Shown here piece by piece: positions 8,646 through 18,258 of a DNA stretch of 64,000 nucleotides. Location of the stretch: positions 430,001 through 494,000 of the forward strand of contig NZ_JAHBRW010000001.1 in assembly GCF_018398315.1 (NCBI RefSeq), read 5' to 3'. This stretch comes from Chelatococcus sp. YT9 (GTDB taxonomy: Bacteria > Pseudomonadota > Alphaproteobacteria > Rhizobiales > Beijerinckiaceae). Position 1 is the stretch's first letter; every line of letters begins with the position of its first letter. The translations under genes and the position numbers were made by a program. The notes beneath the pieces were generated by a model. That model had not been told where the DNA came from. It did no database searches and saw nothing but the letters and a program-made list of their open reading frames with translations.

Positions 8646-9461
8646 ATGAGCGGGGCGGCCAAAGGGCGGATCCTCGTCGGCATCGGCGGCTGGACGTTCG
8701 AGCCGTGGCGAGGTGTCTTCTATCCGACAGGGCTCGCCCAGTCGAAAGAGCTGCAATACGCGGCGAGCCATGTCACCGCGATCGAGATCAACGCAACCTA
8801 TTACGGCTCGCAAAAGCCAGAGAGTTTCCGCCGCTGGGCGCAGGAAACACCAGAGCACTTCGTGTTCTCGGTCAAGGGACCGCGCTTTGCCACCAATCGT
8901 AAGGTGCTGGCAGAGGCCGGCCTCTCGATTGAGCGCTTCGTGGAGAGCGGCGTCACGGAACTCGGGTCGAAGCTCGGGCCGCTCTTGTGGCAGCTCGCTG
9001 GCACCAAGCGCTTCGACCCTGTCGATATGAAAGCGTTCCTGGATCTCCTGCCGGAGCGCCACAACGGCGTCGCGCTGCGTCACGTCATCGAGGCGCGCCA
9101 CATGAGCTTCCGGGACCCCGAGTTCCTGGCGATGCTCCGGGAACGCAACATCGCGGCCGTGTGCATCGACGACATCGATTATCCGATGCTGCCGGACGCC
9201 ACCGCGGATTTCGTCTATCTCCGGTTGGAACGGTCGCAGGAGAGTGAGAAAACCGGCTATCCCGAGGCCGATCTCGATGCCTGGGCGAAGCGGGCCGCGC
9301 TCTGGGCCGAAGGTGACGAGCCGGAAGATCTGCCTCGCGTCGCGCCGCCGCCGAAAGGCAAGGACAAGCCCGTGCCGCGCGACGTGTTTCTCTATTTCAT
9401 CAGCGGCGCCAAGGTGAGAAACCCGGCCGCCGCCATGGCAATGATCGAACGGCTGGGCTAG
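8646..9461 (+). CDS. DUF72 domain protein
   Basis: A 271-residue protein of the DUF72 (YecE-like) family, a TIM-barrel-like fold of unknown biochemical function. Visible family landmarks are VGIGGWTFEPWRGVFYP at the N terminus, EINATYYG near residue 50, FSVKGPRFATN near 80, and VCIDD and FVYLRLE in the second half. ATG 8646 starts 1 base after the purQ stop codon, so it is read as part of the pur operon; the frame open upstream to 8589 lies inside purQ. Its place inside a purine operon does not by itself show a role in purine synthesis. Confidence 0.88.
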   Translation: MSGAAKGRILVGIGGWTFEPWRGVFYPTGLAQSKELQYAASHVTAIEINATYYGSQKPESFRRWAQETPEHFVFSVKGPRFATNRKVLAEAGLSIERFVESGVTELGSKLGPLLWQLAGTKRFDPVDMKAFLDLLPERHNGVALRHVIEARHMSFRDPEFLAMLRERNIAAVCIDDIDYPMLPDATADFVYLRLERSQESEKTGYPEADLDAWAKRAALWAEGDEPEDLPRVAPPPKGKDKPVPRDVFLYFISGAKVRNPAAAMAMIERLG

Positions 9462-9529
9462 AGCACAGCGCAAGGCTCTCCCCGCCCGCCGAGGTCACCG
9501 GTAACGATTAGCGACAGGTTCAAGATTCC

Positions 9530-11740
9530 ATGCTCCGCAACGATATCGCCATCACGCCGCAACTCGTCGCCGAGCATGGTCTGAAGCCGGACGAATATGA
9601 GCGCTTTAAGGCCCTGATCGGCCGAGAGCCGACCATCACGGAACTCGGCATCGTCTCGGCCATGTGGAACGAGCACTGCTCCTACAAGTCCTCGCGCCTG
9701 CACCTGAAGACCCTGCCGACCAAGGCCCCCTGGGTCATCCAGGGGCCCGGCGAGAACGCTGGCGTGATCGACATCGGCGACGGCGACGCCATCGTCTTCA
9801 AGATGGAAAGCCACAACCACCCGTCCTTCATCGAGCCCTATCAGGGCGCGGCGACGGGTGTCGGCGGCATCCTGCGTGACGTCTTCACCATGGGCGCCCG
9901 CCCCATCGCGGCGCTCAACCTGCTGCGATTCGGGTCGCCCGAGCATCCAAAGACCCGCCACCTGGTTGGCGGCGTCGTCGCGGGTATCGGCGGTTACGGC
10001 AACTCCTTCGGCGTCCCGACCGTCGGCGGCTCGGTGAATTTCCACACGCGCTACGACGGCAACATCCTGGTCAATGCCATGGCCGTCGGCCTCGCGCGCG
10101 CGAACGAGATCTTCTACGCCAAGGCGACCGGCGTCGGGCGCCCGATCGTTTATCTCGGCTCCAGGACCGGCCGCGACGGCATCCATGGCGCCACGATGGC
10201 CTCGGCCTCCTTCGAAGCGGATGCCGAGGAGAAGCGCCCCACGGTGCAGGTCGGCGACCCGTTCGCCGAGAAGCTCCTGCTGGAAGCCTGCCTGGAGATC
10301 ATGGCCAAGGGCTGCGTCATCGCCATCCAGGACATGGGCGCGGCCGGCCTTACGTCTTCGGCCGTGGAGATGGGCGCCAAGGGCAATCTCGGCATCGAGC
10401 TCGACCTCGATAAGGTGCCCTGCCGCGAGGAGGGCATGAGCGCCTATGAGATGATGTTGTCGGAAAGCCAGGAGCGCATGCTCATGGTGCTCGACCCCGA
10501 CAAGGAGGAAGAGGCCGAGGCGGTGTTCCGCAAATGGGGCCTCGACTTCGCGGTCATAGGTCGCACCACCGATACGCTGCGCTTCGTCGTGAAGCACGGC
10601 GGCGAGGTGATGGCTGACCTGCCGATCAAGGAGCTCGGCGACGAAGCGCCGATGTATGATCGCCCGCATGTGCCCTCGCCCAAGCTGCCGGTCATCGCCG
10701 CCGAAGCGGTCAATGCGCCGATCCCGCCGCGCGAGGCCCTGGTGAAGCTCATCGCCACGCCGGATCTCGCTTCCAAGCGCTGGGTGTGGGAGCAGTACGA
10801 CCACATCATCCAGGGCAACACCGTGCAGACGCCGGGCGGCGACGCGGCCGTCGTGCGCATCAAGGACGGCCCCAAGGGCATCGCGCTGACCACCGACGTG
10901 ACCCAGCGCTATTGCGAGGCCGATCCGGTCGAGGGCGGCAAGCAGGCGGTGGCCGAGGCCTGGCGCAACATCACCGCGGTCGGCGCCAAGCCCCTGGCCT
11001 TGACCGACAACCTCAATTTCGGAAACCCCGAGCGGCCGGAATATATGGGCCAGTTCGTCGGCGCCATCCAGGGCATTGGCGAGGCGTGCCGGGCGCTCGA
11101 TTTCCCCATCGTCTCCGGCAATGTCTCGCTCTACAACGAGACCCAGGGGCGCGGCATCCTCCCGACGCCCTCGATCGGCGGCGTCGGTCTCATCGCGGAT
11201 GTCACGAAGGCCGCGAGCCTACCCTTCAGGGCGGCGGGCGAGGCCATCCTCATCGTCGGCGAGACGGCGGGATGGCTCGGCCAGTCGGTCTACCTGCGCG
11301 ACGTCTGCGGCCGTGAGGAAGGCGCGCCGCCGCCGGTCGATCTCAGCGCCGAGCGTCGCAACGGCGATTTCGTGCGCGAGCTCATCCTCGCCGGCGAGGC
11401 GACGGCCGTGCATGACCTGTCCGACGGCGGCCTGGCCGTGGCGCTCGCGGAAATGGCGATGGCCTCCGGCATCGGCGCGACGATCGAGGCCCTGCCTGCG
11501 ACCATGCCCGCCCATGCGTTCCTCTTCGGCGAGGATCAGGCGCGCTACGTCGTGACGGTGCCGGCCTCGAAGGCTGACGACGTCATCGCTGCGGCCGCGC
11601 AAGCCGGCGTCCCCGCGTCACGGCTCGGCACGACCGGCGGCGAAGCGTTGCAGTGGCCGGGCGAAGCGCCCATATCAGTAGCTGATCTCAAGAGCCGGCA
11701 TGAGGCTTGGCTCCCGGATTACATGGCTGGTAAAGTTTAA
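9530..11740 (+). CDS. purL: Phosphoribosylformylglycinamidine synthase, small-type PurL
   Basis: ATP-dependent FGAM synthase subunit of 736 residues, the short form that needs separate PurS and PurQ. Family landmarks: [12 protein letters not shown] near residue 45, [21 protein letters not shown] near 88-108 (the longest conserved block, here named only in part), the ATP-binding GGDAAV region near 440 and the C-terminal [12 protein letters not shown] near 630. The 68-base gap after the DUF72 gene has no terminator. bolA and grxD follow on the same strand. Confidence 0.97.
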   Translation: MLRNDIAITPQLVAEHGLKPDEYERFKALIGREPTITELGIVSAMWNEHCSYKSSRLHLKTLPTKAPWVIQGPGENAGVIDIGDGDAIVFKMESHNHPSFIEPYQGAATGVGGILRDVFTMGARPIAALNLLRFGSPEHPKTRHLVGGVVAGIGGYGNSFGVPTVGGSVNFHTRYDGNILVNAMAVGLARANEIFYAKATGVGRPIVYLGSRTGRDGIHGATMASASFEADAEEKRPTVQVGDPFAEKLLLEACLEIMAKGCVIAIQDMGAAGLTSSAVEMGAKGNLGIELDLDKVPCREEGMSAYEMMLSESQERMLMVLDPDKEEEAEAVFRKWGLDFAVIGRTTDTLRFVVKHGGEVMADLPIKELGDEAPMYDRPHVPSPKLPVIAAEAVNAPIPPREALVKLIATPDLASKRWVWEQYDHIIQGNTVQTPGGDAAVVRIKDGPKGIALTTDVTQRYCEADPVEGGKQAVAEAWRNITAVGAKPLALTDNLNFGNPERPEYMGQFVGAIQGIGEACRALDFPIVSGNVSLYNETQGRGILPTPSIGGVGLIADVTKAASLPFRAAGEAILIVGETAGWLGQSVYLRDVCGREEGAPPPVDLSAERRNGDFVRELILAGEATAVHDLSDGGLAVALAEMAMASGIGATIEALPATMPAHAFLFGEDQARYVVTVPASKADDVIAAAAQAGVPASRLGTTGGEALQWPGEAPISVADLKSRHEAWLPDYMAGKV

Positions 11741-11775
11741 GTCTGAAACCAACATCCACGAGGACCTGATAAGCC

Positions 11776-12012
11776 ATGGCAATGGATGCCCACGACATCG
11801 AGGTGCTGATCAAGGCCCATATTCCCGATGCCGTCGTCGAGATCCGTGACTTGGCGGGGGATGGGGATCACTATGCCGCGACGGTGATCGCGCCCTCCTT
11901 CAAGGGCAAAAGCCGCCTGCAGCAGCATCAGACGGTTTACGCCGCCCTGCAGGGCCGCATGGGCGGCGCGCTGCACGCCCTTGCGCTGACGACCTCGGCT
12001 CCCCAAGATTGA
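11776..12012 (+). CDS. BolA family protein (IbaG/YrbA-like)
   Basis: A 78-residue BolA-fold protein, a partner of monothiol glutaredoxins in holding and delivering [2Fe-2S] clusters. The class II KH-like core includes GDGDHYAATVIAPSFKGKS and a conserved His in LQQHQTVYAAL (a predicted cluster ligand). It lies 35 bases after purL and 62 bases before grxD; the pair BolA plus CGFS glutaredoxin is a well-known functional association, and adjacency here supports a joint role in iron-sulfur trafficking. Confidence 0.93.
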   Translation: MAMDAHDIEVLIKAHIPDAVVEIRDLAGDGDHYAATVIAPSFKGKSRLQQHQTVYAALQGRMGGALHALALTTSAPQD

Positions 12013-12074
12013 GCCCAGACGATTGACCTACGACCGAGGCGCGCATCTTGTGCGCCGACCCAAGGATTGATTCC

Positions 12075-12413
12075 ATGACCGATGCCCGCGCGTTCATCGA
12101 CAATGCCGTGAAGACCAACGACATCGTGCTGTTCATGAAGGGCACGCCGCAGTTTCCCATGTGCGGGTTTTCCGGCCAGGTCGTCCAGATCCTCGATTAT
12201 CTCGGCGTCGCCTATCAGGGCGTCAACGTCCTCGACGACGCCGATGTCCGACAGGGCATCAAGGACTATTCCAACTGGCCGACCATTCCTCAGCTCTATG
12301 TGAAGGGCGAGTTCATCGGCGGCTGCGATATTGTGCGCGAAATGTTCCAGTCCGGAGAATTGCAGACGTTCCTCGGCGAAAAGGGCATCGCCGTTCGGCA
12401 GGCGGCGGGCTGA
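12075..12413 (+). CDS. grxD: Monothiol glutaredoxin, Grx4 family
   Basis: CGFS-type glutaredoxin (112 residues) that binds [2Fe-2S] with glutathione. The active motif is Cys30 in PMCGFSGQ; the glutathione-binding residues are in WPTIPQLYVKGEFIGG and GGCDI. ATG 12075 is used; the frame is open to a TTG at 12048, but homologues begin at MTDARAFI. It is the last gene of the purL-bolA-grxD run, and repeat elements follow immediately. Confidence 0.95.
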   Translation: MTDARAFIDNAVKTNDIVLFMKGTPQFPMCGFSGQVVQILDYLGVAYQGVNVLDDADVRQGIKDYSNWPTIPQLYVKGEFIGGCDIVREMFQSGELQTFLGEKGIAVRQAAG

Positions 12414-12514
12414 GGACGAACGATTTTCCGGCAAGGCAATCTCGGCGTGTGACATCCTTGGTAGGCTGTACAGCAGGCTGCCAAGGAGATGTATGACCAC
12501 AACCCTTGATCTCT

Positions 12515-12632
12515 GGATCCCCTTCCCGAGAGCCTTCGGCTCTCGCCGGGGATGACAAGTGGGCCGTCATACTTGGGCCGTGATACGCTTGGTGTCATCC
12601 CCGGCGGCGGCGTAGCGCCGGGAAGGGGATCC
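12515..12632. repeat. Inverted pair of REP-like palindromic elements
   Basis: Two copies of one element in opposite orientation. The outer 14 bases (GGATCCCCTTCCCG at 12515) and the inner 13 bases (CGCCGGGGATGAC, ending 12556) reappear as reverse complements at 12593-12632. Each copy has its own central palindrome (GAGAGCCTTCGGCTCTC in the left copy; GGCGGCGTAGCGCC in the right). The whole could form one long hairpin with two branches. It is in the gap downstream of grxD, and a related sequence recurs between gltB and gltD. Confidence 0.85.
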
Positions 12633-12680
12633 ATGAATACTGCCGACCCTCGTTCTTCATGAGGCGTTCATGGGCCCTGT

Positions 12681-12703
12681 CCCTCTCCCACGGGGAGAAG
12701 GGG
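12681..12703. repeat. Short imperfect hairpin repeat
   Basis: CCCTCTCCC and GGGGAGAAGGG separated by two bases form an imperfect stem. This pyrimidine/purine type of palindrome is common between genes of rhizobia and relatives. It may serve as a transcription end for either flanking convergent gene, but it has no T-tract. Confidence 0.5.
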
Positions 12704-12754
12704 CGCTTCTATCGAGCCGGGACACTCAGATAAGGTTGACTGACCTCCGACCCG

Positions 12755-13402
12755 TCACCGCGCCATCGCTGCCTTGATCAGCGCGACCGCATCGTCGGAA
12801 GCCCATTCTGCCGGGCCTGCGAGGCTCGCGAGCATGCAGCCGTTGCGGTCGACGACGACGGTGGTCGGCATGCCGAAAGCTTTCCCTGCCTCCTTGAGCG
12901 CCTGGAAAACCTTCGCTTCCGGGTCGGCATAATAGCCGAGCTTATGGATGCCGTTCTCGGTGAGCCAGGCCTTGGGCTTGTCGAGGTTGCGCGTGTCGAT
13001 ATTGATGGCGACGACCTGGAAATCGTCGCCCCCGAGCTTCGCCTGCAATTGGTCGAGGGCCGGCATTTCCTTGCGGCAAGGCACGCACCAGGTCGCCCAG
13101 AGATTGACGAGCACCGTGCGACCAGCGAAATCAGCCATGGTCACTGCCTTGCCATCCTGATCCTTGAAGGCAAGGGCCGGAATCGGCTTCGGGCGCTTTT
13201 CCACCTGCACCGCAGCGACCTCGCCGCGCGCCAGCTCGTCGAGCCGGGCGGCAAGCGCTGTGTTCGCCTTGCACAGCCCGACGTCACCCTGCGAGCTCGG
13301 CGTCGCGAGGGCATAGACAAGGCCGCCGGCAACGGCGAGGCCCAAAAGAGCCGCCAGCGCGAGCGAGGCTTTACCGCGCGTTGCAAGAAACTGAAAACCC
13401 AT
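12755..13402 (-). CDS. TlpA-family membrane-anchored thiol:disulfide oxidoreductase
   Basis: Thioredoxin-like reductant of periplasmic disulfides, 215 residues. An uncleaved N-terminal membrane segment spans about residues 11-33, followed by a spacer with an isolated Cys44, then a TlpA/ResA-like thioredoxin domain with active-site WCVPC (Cys106, Cys109) and the cis-Pro region GMPTTVVVDRNG. ATG 13402 directly precedes the hydrophobic anchor and has a GGGGCG purine stretch upstream; the frame continues to 13534 without support. TlpA proteins act in cytochrome oxidase (Cu/heme) maturation; that role here is inference. It faces away from lptM-lysA. Confidence 0.9.
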   Translation of the reverse strand: MGFQFLATRGKASLALAALLGLAVAGGLVYALATPSSQGDVGLCKANTALAARLDELARGEVAAVQVEKRPKPIPALAFKDQDGKAVTMADFAGRTVLVNLWATWCVPCRKEMPALDQLQAKLGGDDFQVVAINIDTRNLDKPKAWLTENGIHKLGYYADPEAKVFQALKEAGKAFGMPTTVVVDRNGCMLASLAGPAEWASDDAVALIKAAMAR

Positions 13403-13693
13403 ATCGCCCCTTCGACCAAAATTTGAGCAAACGGCATGCCTCGGTGCGATATACGAGGTTAGACAGGCGAAATGAAGTGCAGCCGCCAGGACAGCGTGAT
13501 CGCCACAAGATCGTGATCGACGAGCAGCCCCCACCCGACCTCGGTGCCGCGAAGGGCAACCAGGGGCGGCATGCTTTGCAAACGGTTAACGGATTTGGCG
13601 CAGTTCATGGGGTGTGTTGCGATCCGATCCGACTTCGGGGCTCGCACTTGGGCCGGGTTTCGCTATAGTGCCGCCGCTATTCGGAGATTGCTT

Positions 13694-13984
13694 GTGATCG
13701 GAATCCTCTCTTCTCGCCCAGCCGCCCCATCGCCGCATCCGGGTGTCAACCGCTCGCGCGGCATCCGTGTCGCCGTTGTGGCGGTGGTCGTTGCCGTCGC
13801 CCTCGGCGCTTGCGGCCGGCGCGGGGCGCTTGAAATGCCCCCCGATCCGAACGCGCCCAAGACCGAGCAATCTGAGACGACCGCACCGTCGCTGACCCCC
13901 TCCCCCATCGGAGCTCAGCGGGAGAAACGATCAACCGGTTATGTCATCCCCAACAGGCCGTTCATCCTGGACAAGATCCTTTAA
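13694..13984 (+). CDS. lptM: Small lipoprotein, LptM (YifL)-like
   Basis: A 96-residue lipoprotein with hydrophobic segment VAVVAVVVAVAL and lipobox LGACG, followed directly by RRGALEMPP, the short conserved motif of the LptM/YifL family. In E. coli LptM helps oxidative maturation of the LPS translocon LptD. GTG 13694 is chosen because GGAG lies 7 bases upstream and it gives a short signal peptide; the open frame reaches 13544. The C terminus is Pro/Ser/Thr-rich and ends with a RPFILDKIL tail common in alphaproteobacterial homologues. Immediately upstream of lysA, an arrangement seen in many proteobacteria. Confidence 0.8.
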   Translation: MIGILSSRPAAPSPHPGVNRSRGIRVAVVAVVVAVALGACGRRGALEMPPDPNAPKTEQSETTAPSLTPSPIGAQREKRSTGYVIPNRPFILDKIL

Positions 13985-14140
13985 CATCCCGGAGCGGTTT
14001 GAGATCCTCGTCTATCCCCCCGCGAGCGCTGAGCGCCCCCGCGGGCGACATCAGGGAGCCTCGGTTCACCAAAGCGCACGTGCTTTGGTCGATCCGTACT
14101 CCAGTCCAGGTTTATCGAACGTCCGGTTATCGAGCGTCCC

Positions 14141-15406
14141 ATGCATCATTTTGCTTATTCCAACGGCGTCATGCATGCCGAGGACGTGTCCATCGCCCGC
14201 ATCGCGGATGAGGTGGGCACGCCGTTCTACTGTTATTCCACCGCGACGCTCGAACGGCACTATCGCGTCTTCTCGGAGGCCTTCGGAGAGCTGCCCTCGA
14301 TCGTCTGCTACGCGCTGAAGGCAAACTCCAACCAGGCTGTCATTGCGACGCTGGCGCGCCTCGGCGCTGGTGCTGATATCGTCTCGGAGGGGGAGCTGCG
14401 GCGAGCACTCGCGGCCGGCATTCCTGCCCAGCGCATTGTGTTCTCCGGCGTCGGCAAGACGAAAGACGAGATGGCCTTCGCGCTGAAGCAGGGCATCCTC
14501 TGCTTCAATGTGGAATCGGAACCCGAACTCGAGGCCCTGTCGGAAGTCGCGCACGCGCTCGGCCTTGCCGCCCCCATCTCGTTGCGCGTCAATCCGGACG
14601 TCGACGCCAAGACCCACGCCAAGATCTCGACCGGAAAATCCGACAACAAGTTCGGCATTCCCATCTCGCGAGCCAGGGATGTCTATGCCCGTGCCGCCAC
14701 CCTGCCCGGAATCGCGGTTCATGGCGTCGACATGCATATCGGCAGTCAGATCACCGATCTCACGCCAGTGGACAACGCCGCGAGCCTCCTGGCTGAGCTC
14801 GCAAGGGATCTCATGGCCGCCGGCCATCATCTCACTCATGTGGATTTCGGCGGCGGGCTTGGAGTACCCTATGAAGAGGACAAGGTCGCGCCGCCCGATC
14901 CCGTCGCTTATGCAGCCATCGTCAAGCGCCATGCCGGCAATCTCGGCCTCACGCTCCTGTTTGAGCCCGGCCGGCTTATTGTAGGCAACGCCGGCATCCT
15001 CGTGACGCGCGTGCTTTACGTAAAGACAGGTGACAGCCGCACTTTCGTGATTTGCGACGCCGGCATGAATGACCTGATCAGGCCGACGCTCTACGAAGCC
15101 CATCACGACATCAAGCCGGTGGTTATTCCAAAGCCCGATGCCGGAAACGTGATTGCGGACGTGGTCGGGCCCGTCTGCGAGAGCGGCGACTACCTGGCGC
15201 TTGGCCGCCGGATCCCCCGTGCCGCCGCCGGCGACTTGTTGGCCGTAATGACTGCGGGCGCATACGGTGCGGTGCAGGCGAACACCTATAATACGCGCCC
15301 GCTCGTGCCGGAAGTTATGGTGCGTGGTGCCGATTACGCCGTCGTCCGGCCGCGCCCCACTTACGACGAATTGATCGGGCTTGATCGTCTGCCCGCGTGG
15401 CTGTGA
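14141..15406 (+). CDS. lysA: Diaminopimelate decarboxylase
   Basis: PLP enzyme making L-lysine from meso-diaminopimelate, the last step of lysine synthesis. The fold-type III alanine-racemase-like barrel is recognisable: the PLP lysine is in CYALKANSN near residue 61, the phosphate-binding loop is FGGGLGVPY near 245, and EPGRLIVGNAG plus the C-terminal CESGDYLA carry the substrate-binding residues, with the catalytic Cys. At 421 residues it has standard length. ATG 14141 is about 156 bases after lptM. Confidence 0.97.
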   Translation: MHHFAYSNGVMHAEDVSIARIADEVGTPFYCYSTATLERHYRVFSEAFGELPSIVCYALKANSNQAVIATLARLGAGADIVSEGELRRALAAGIPAQRIVFSGVGKTKDEMAFALKQGILCFNVESEPELEALSEVAHALGLAAPISLRVNPDVDAKTHAKISTGKSDNKFGIPISRARDVYARAATLPGIAVHGVDMHIGSQITDLTPVDNAASLLAELARDLMAAGHHLTHVDFGGGLGVPYEEDKVAPPDPVAYAAIVKRHAGNLGLTLLFEPGRLIVGNAGILVTRVLYVKTGDSRTFVICDAGMNDLIRPTLYEAHHDIKPVVIPKPDAGNVIADVVGPVCESGDYLALGRRIPRAAAGDLLAVMTAGAYGAVQANTYNTRPLVPEVMVRGADYAVVRPRPTYDELIGLDRLPAWL

Positions 15407-15539
15407 TCGGCGCGTAGCTTTTTATCTGACGCTGACGTGCTACCTTATAGCCTTGGGGAACCCCAGGGCCGTCGGCATTTGCCGGCCGCCAGCAGTCGTG
15501 ACCGGATGGTGAGACCGGTCGACGCGTCAGGAGATCCGG

Positions 15540-18143
15540 ATGCAGGACGCTCCACCGCCCATCTCGCGTGCCAGGGCTGGCCGGGCTCGAGGCCCGGATA
15601 GCGCTGTTGTGCGCCTTGAGCGGCTGATCGGCCAATCACGCCTCGCCTTGGCGTGGGAGCGGGTCTGGCCTGCCCTGTGGTGGCCGGCCGCTGTTGTCGC
15701 CGCCTTCCTCGTCCTGTCCTGGCTGGGCCTCTGGACGTTCGTTCCCGCCCAATACCGCATCGTTGGCGTCGGCATCCTTGTCGCCGCTTTCGCCGCGTCG
15801 CTCTGGCCCCTGGTACGGGTCTCATGGCCGACGCGCGCTGCCGCGCTGAATCGGCTCGACCGGGATGCGCCGGTGGCCAACCGGCCAGCGAGCACATTCG
15901 ACGACACGTTGGCCATAGGCCAGAGCGATCCGGCGACTGTGGCCTTGTGGGAAGTGCACCGGCGGCGCGCCCGGGCCGCTCTCGACAAACTGAAGGTGGC
16001 CGCTCCGGCCCCGGGGATGGCCAACCGGGACCCGCGCGCCTTGCGGGCGATCCCGTTGCTGGCGCTGTTCGCCGCGGCGTTCGTCGCCGGCCCTGAGATC
16101 GGTTCGCGGCTGATGCTCGCCTTCGACTGGCGTAACACACCCGCCGCGGGACCCGCTTTCCGTATCGACGGCTGGATTGACCCGCCGTTGTATACGAGGG
16201 TTCCACCCTTGATGCTGGATTTTGCCCGGAGTTCAGACGCGCCTCTTGACATTCGCGTGCCGGTCAAGAGCACGCTCGTGCTGCGTTTTGCCGGCCAGGG
16301 TGGGATCAAGCTGTCGCCTGGACAAGGGCTCGAGGCCCTGCCCCCCGCCGCGGCGCCTGCGCCAGGTATCGAAGAACACCGTTTCACACTGACCAGCAGC
16401 GCGAGATTGACGCTCGAAGGCCCCGGGGGCGCGCGGACACTGACCATCGCCGCGATCCCCGATCGCCCCCCGCAAATCCGCCTTGCGGGTGAGCCCGAAA
16501 ATACGCGACGCGGCAGTTTGACCCTGCGCTACCGCCTCAGCGACGACTATGGCATAGCCTCCGCAGAGGCGGTTTTCGAGCGGGAGGACGGCAATACACG
16601 ACGCTCGCTCGTGCCACCGCCCAATGTATCCTTGGCCCTGCCGGCGGACCCCGCCGCTGACCAGGATACAGAGACGGTCGCCGACCTGTCGTCCCACGCT
16701 TGGGCAGGGGCGCGCCTCAAGATGACCCTCGTTGCCAAGGACGAGGCCGGACAGGAAGGCCGCAGTTCGTCCGTAATGGTGACATTGCCTCAGCGGCCGT
16801 TCACCCAGCCGTTGGCACGGGCGCTCGTCGAACAGCGGCGCAACTTGATTATGGCGCCGGATGACGCGCGGCGGGTGCGCACCGCGCTTCAGGCGCTGAT
16901 GATCGCCCCGGAGGATTTCACGCCATCCGACAGCCAGTTTCTCGGTCTGTCCGTAGCCGAGAAGCGCCTTGCTGCCGCGAGGAGCGACGAGGACCTGCTC
17001 GAAGTTGCCGAATTCCTGTGGACGATGGCGTTACAGATCGAGGACGGCGACCTCTCCCAGGCGGAACGGGACCTGCGCGCCGCCCAGGAGGCGCTGCGCC
17101 AGGCGCTCGAACGCGGCGCGAGCCCGGAAGAGATCGCGCGGCTGACGCAGGAGCTGCGCCAAGCCCTGAACCGCTTTCTCAACGAGTTCGCGCAGCAGCA
17201 GATGCGTCAACAGCAGCAGGGGCAGCAGTCCCCCGGGCAGCGCCAGCAGCCATCCCGCACCATCACGCAGGACGACCTGAACCGCATGCTCGACCGGATG
17301 GAGCAAATGGCCCGTCAGGGTGCGATGGCCGACGCCCAGAACCTGCTCGACCAGATGCGCGATATCCTCGAGAACCTGCAGGGTTCGCGCCAGGCCGGCA
17401 ATGACGCGATGAGCCGCGAGATGCAGCGGTCGCTCAACGAACTCGACGAGATGATTCGGGACCAGCAGGCGCTACGCGACGATACATTCCGTCAGGATGG
17501 CGGGGACGGCTCCGAAATGAATCAGCGCCAGCGTGGGCGTAATCAGCAGGGGCAGCGGCAACAGGGACAACGCGGCCAGCAGGGGCAGATGGGGCAGCGA
17601 GGCCAGAACGGAGAGCAAGGCGAGGGACAGGACGGCATGTCCGGCGACGAGCTTGCCCAGCGCCAGCAGGCCTTGCGGGAACGTCTCGAAGAGTTGAAGC
17701 GTCAGCTCAAGGGCCTTGGCATGCAGGGCGAGGAAGGCCTCGATAACGCCGAAGGTGCCATGCGCGATGCCGAAGGCCAGCTTGGGCAAGGCGAGATGGG
17801 TAGCGCCCTTGATTCGCAGGGTGAGGCGCTGGAGGCGCTGCAGCGTGGTGCGCAAGGTCTCGCCCAGCAGATGCAGCAGGAAGGCGAAGGCCAGGGCAAC
17901 GAACAGGCCGGCAACGGCCAGCCTGGACGCACTGGCCCCAACGGCCAGCGCGACGAGGATCCGCTCGGCCGCCCGACACGAAACCGGGACTGGTCGGACG
18001 GACGCGTTCGCATCCCAACCGCCGAGGAATCAGCCACAGTGCGTGCGAGACGCATTCTTGATGAACTGCGCCGGCGCCTTGGCGACCAGTTGCGTCCTCA
18101 GGACGAGCTCGACTATCTGGAACGTCTGCTCAGAAATCAGTAG
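15540..18143 (+). CDS. TIGR02302/DUF4175 family membrane protein with long Gln-rich coil region
   Basis: Large envelope protein (867 residues) found in alphaproteobacteria; function not established. Two membrane segments lie near residues 35-95 and another near 165-185; a beta-rich middle part follows (about 200-430). From about 490 to 790 the protein is helical and highly biased, with Gln/Gly/Arg-rich runs (for example QQGQRQQGQRGQQGQ) separated by amphipathic helices rich in Glu, Leu and Met. The end (RARRILDELRRRLGDQLRPQ) is conserved in the family. AGGAG 5 bases before ATG 15540 supports the start. The Gln-rich part probably forms extended coils in the periplasm. Confidence 0.88.
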   Translation: MQDAPPPISRARAGRARGPDSAVVRLERLIGQSRLALAWERVWPALWWPAAVVAAFLVLSWLGLWTFVPAQYRIVGVGILVAAFAASLWPLVRVSWPTRAAALNRLDRDAPVANRPASTFDDTLAIGQSDPATVALWEVHRRRARAALDKLKVAAPAPGMANRDPRALRAIPLLALFAAAFVAGPEIGSRLMLAFDWRNTPAAGPAFRIDGWIDPPLYTRVPPLMLDFARSSDAPLDIRVPVKSTLVLRFAGQGGIKLSPGQGLEALPPAAAPAPGIEEHRFTLTSSARLTLEGPGGARTLTIAAIPDRPPQIRLAGEPENTRRGSLTLRYRLSDDYGIASAEAVFEREDGNTRRSLVPPPNVSLALPADPAADQDTETVADLSSHAWAGARLKMTLVAKDEAGQEGRSSSVMVTLPQRPFTQPLARALVEQRRNLIMAPDDARRVRTALQALMIAPEDFTPSDSQFLGLSVAEKRLAAARSDEDLLEVAEFLWTMALQIEDGDLSQAERDLRAAQEALRQALERGASPEEIARLTQELRQALNRFLNEFAQQQMRQQQQGQQSPGQRQQPSRTITQDDLNRMLDRMEQMARQGAMADAQNLLDQMRDILENLQGSRQAGNDAMSREMQRSLNELDEMIRDQQALRDDTFRQDGGDGSEMNQRQRGRNQQGQRQQGQRGQQGQMGQRGQNGEQGEGQDGMSGDELAQRQQALRERLEELKRQLKGLGMQGEEGLDNAEGAMRDAEGQLGQGEMGSALDSQGEALEALQRGAQGLAQQMQQEGEGQGNEQAGNGQPGRTGPNGQRDEDPLGRPTRNRDWSDGRVRIPTAEESATVRARRILDELRRRLGDQLRPQDELDYLERLLRNQ

Positions 18144-18258
18144 GACGTTCGCGCCAAACACTCGCTGGCCCTGAGAGCCGCCGGCCGCGTGGCAAGCATG
18201 GAAGTGCCACGACGGCGGGCAGCCGAACGGTGTCGCCAGCTGACGAAAGGACAATCAC

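Noticed and set aside
9458..10804. 448-codon minus-strand frame
   Set aside because: Antisense to purL; His/Arg/Asp-rich shadow composition.
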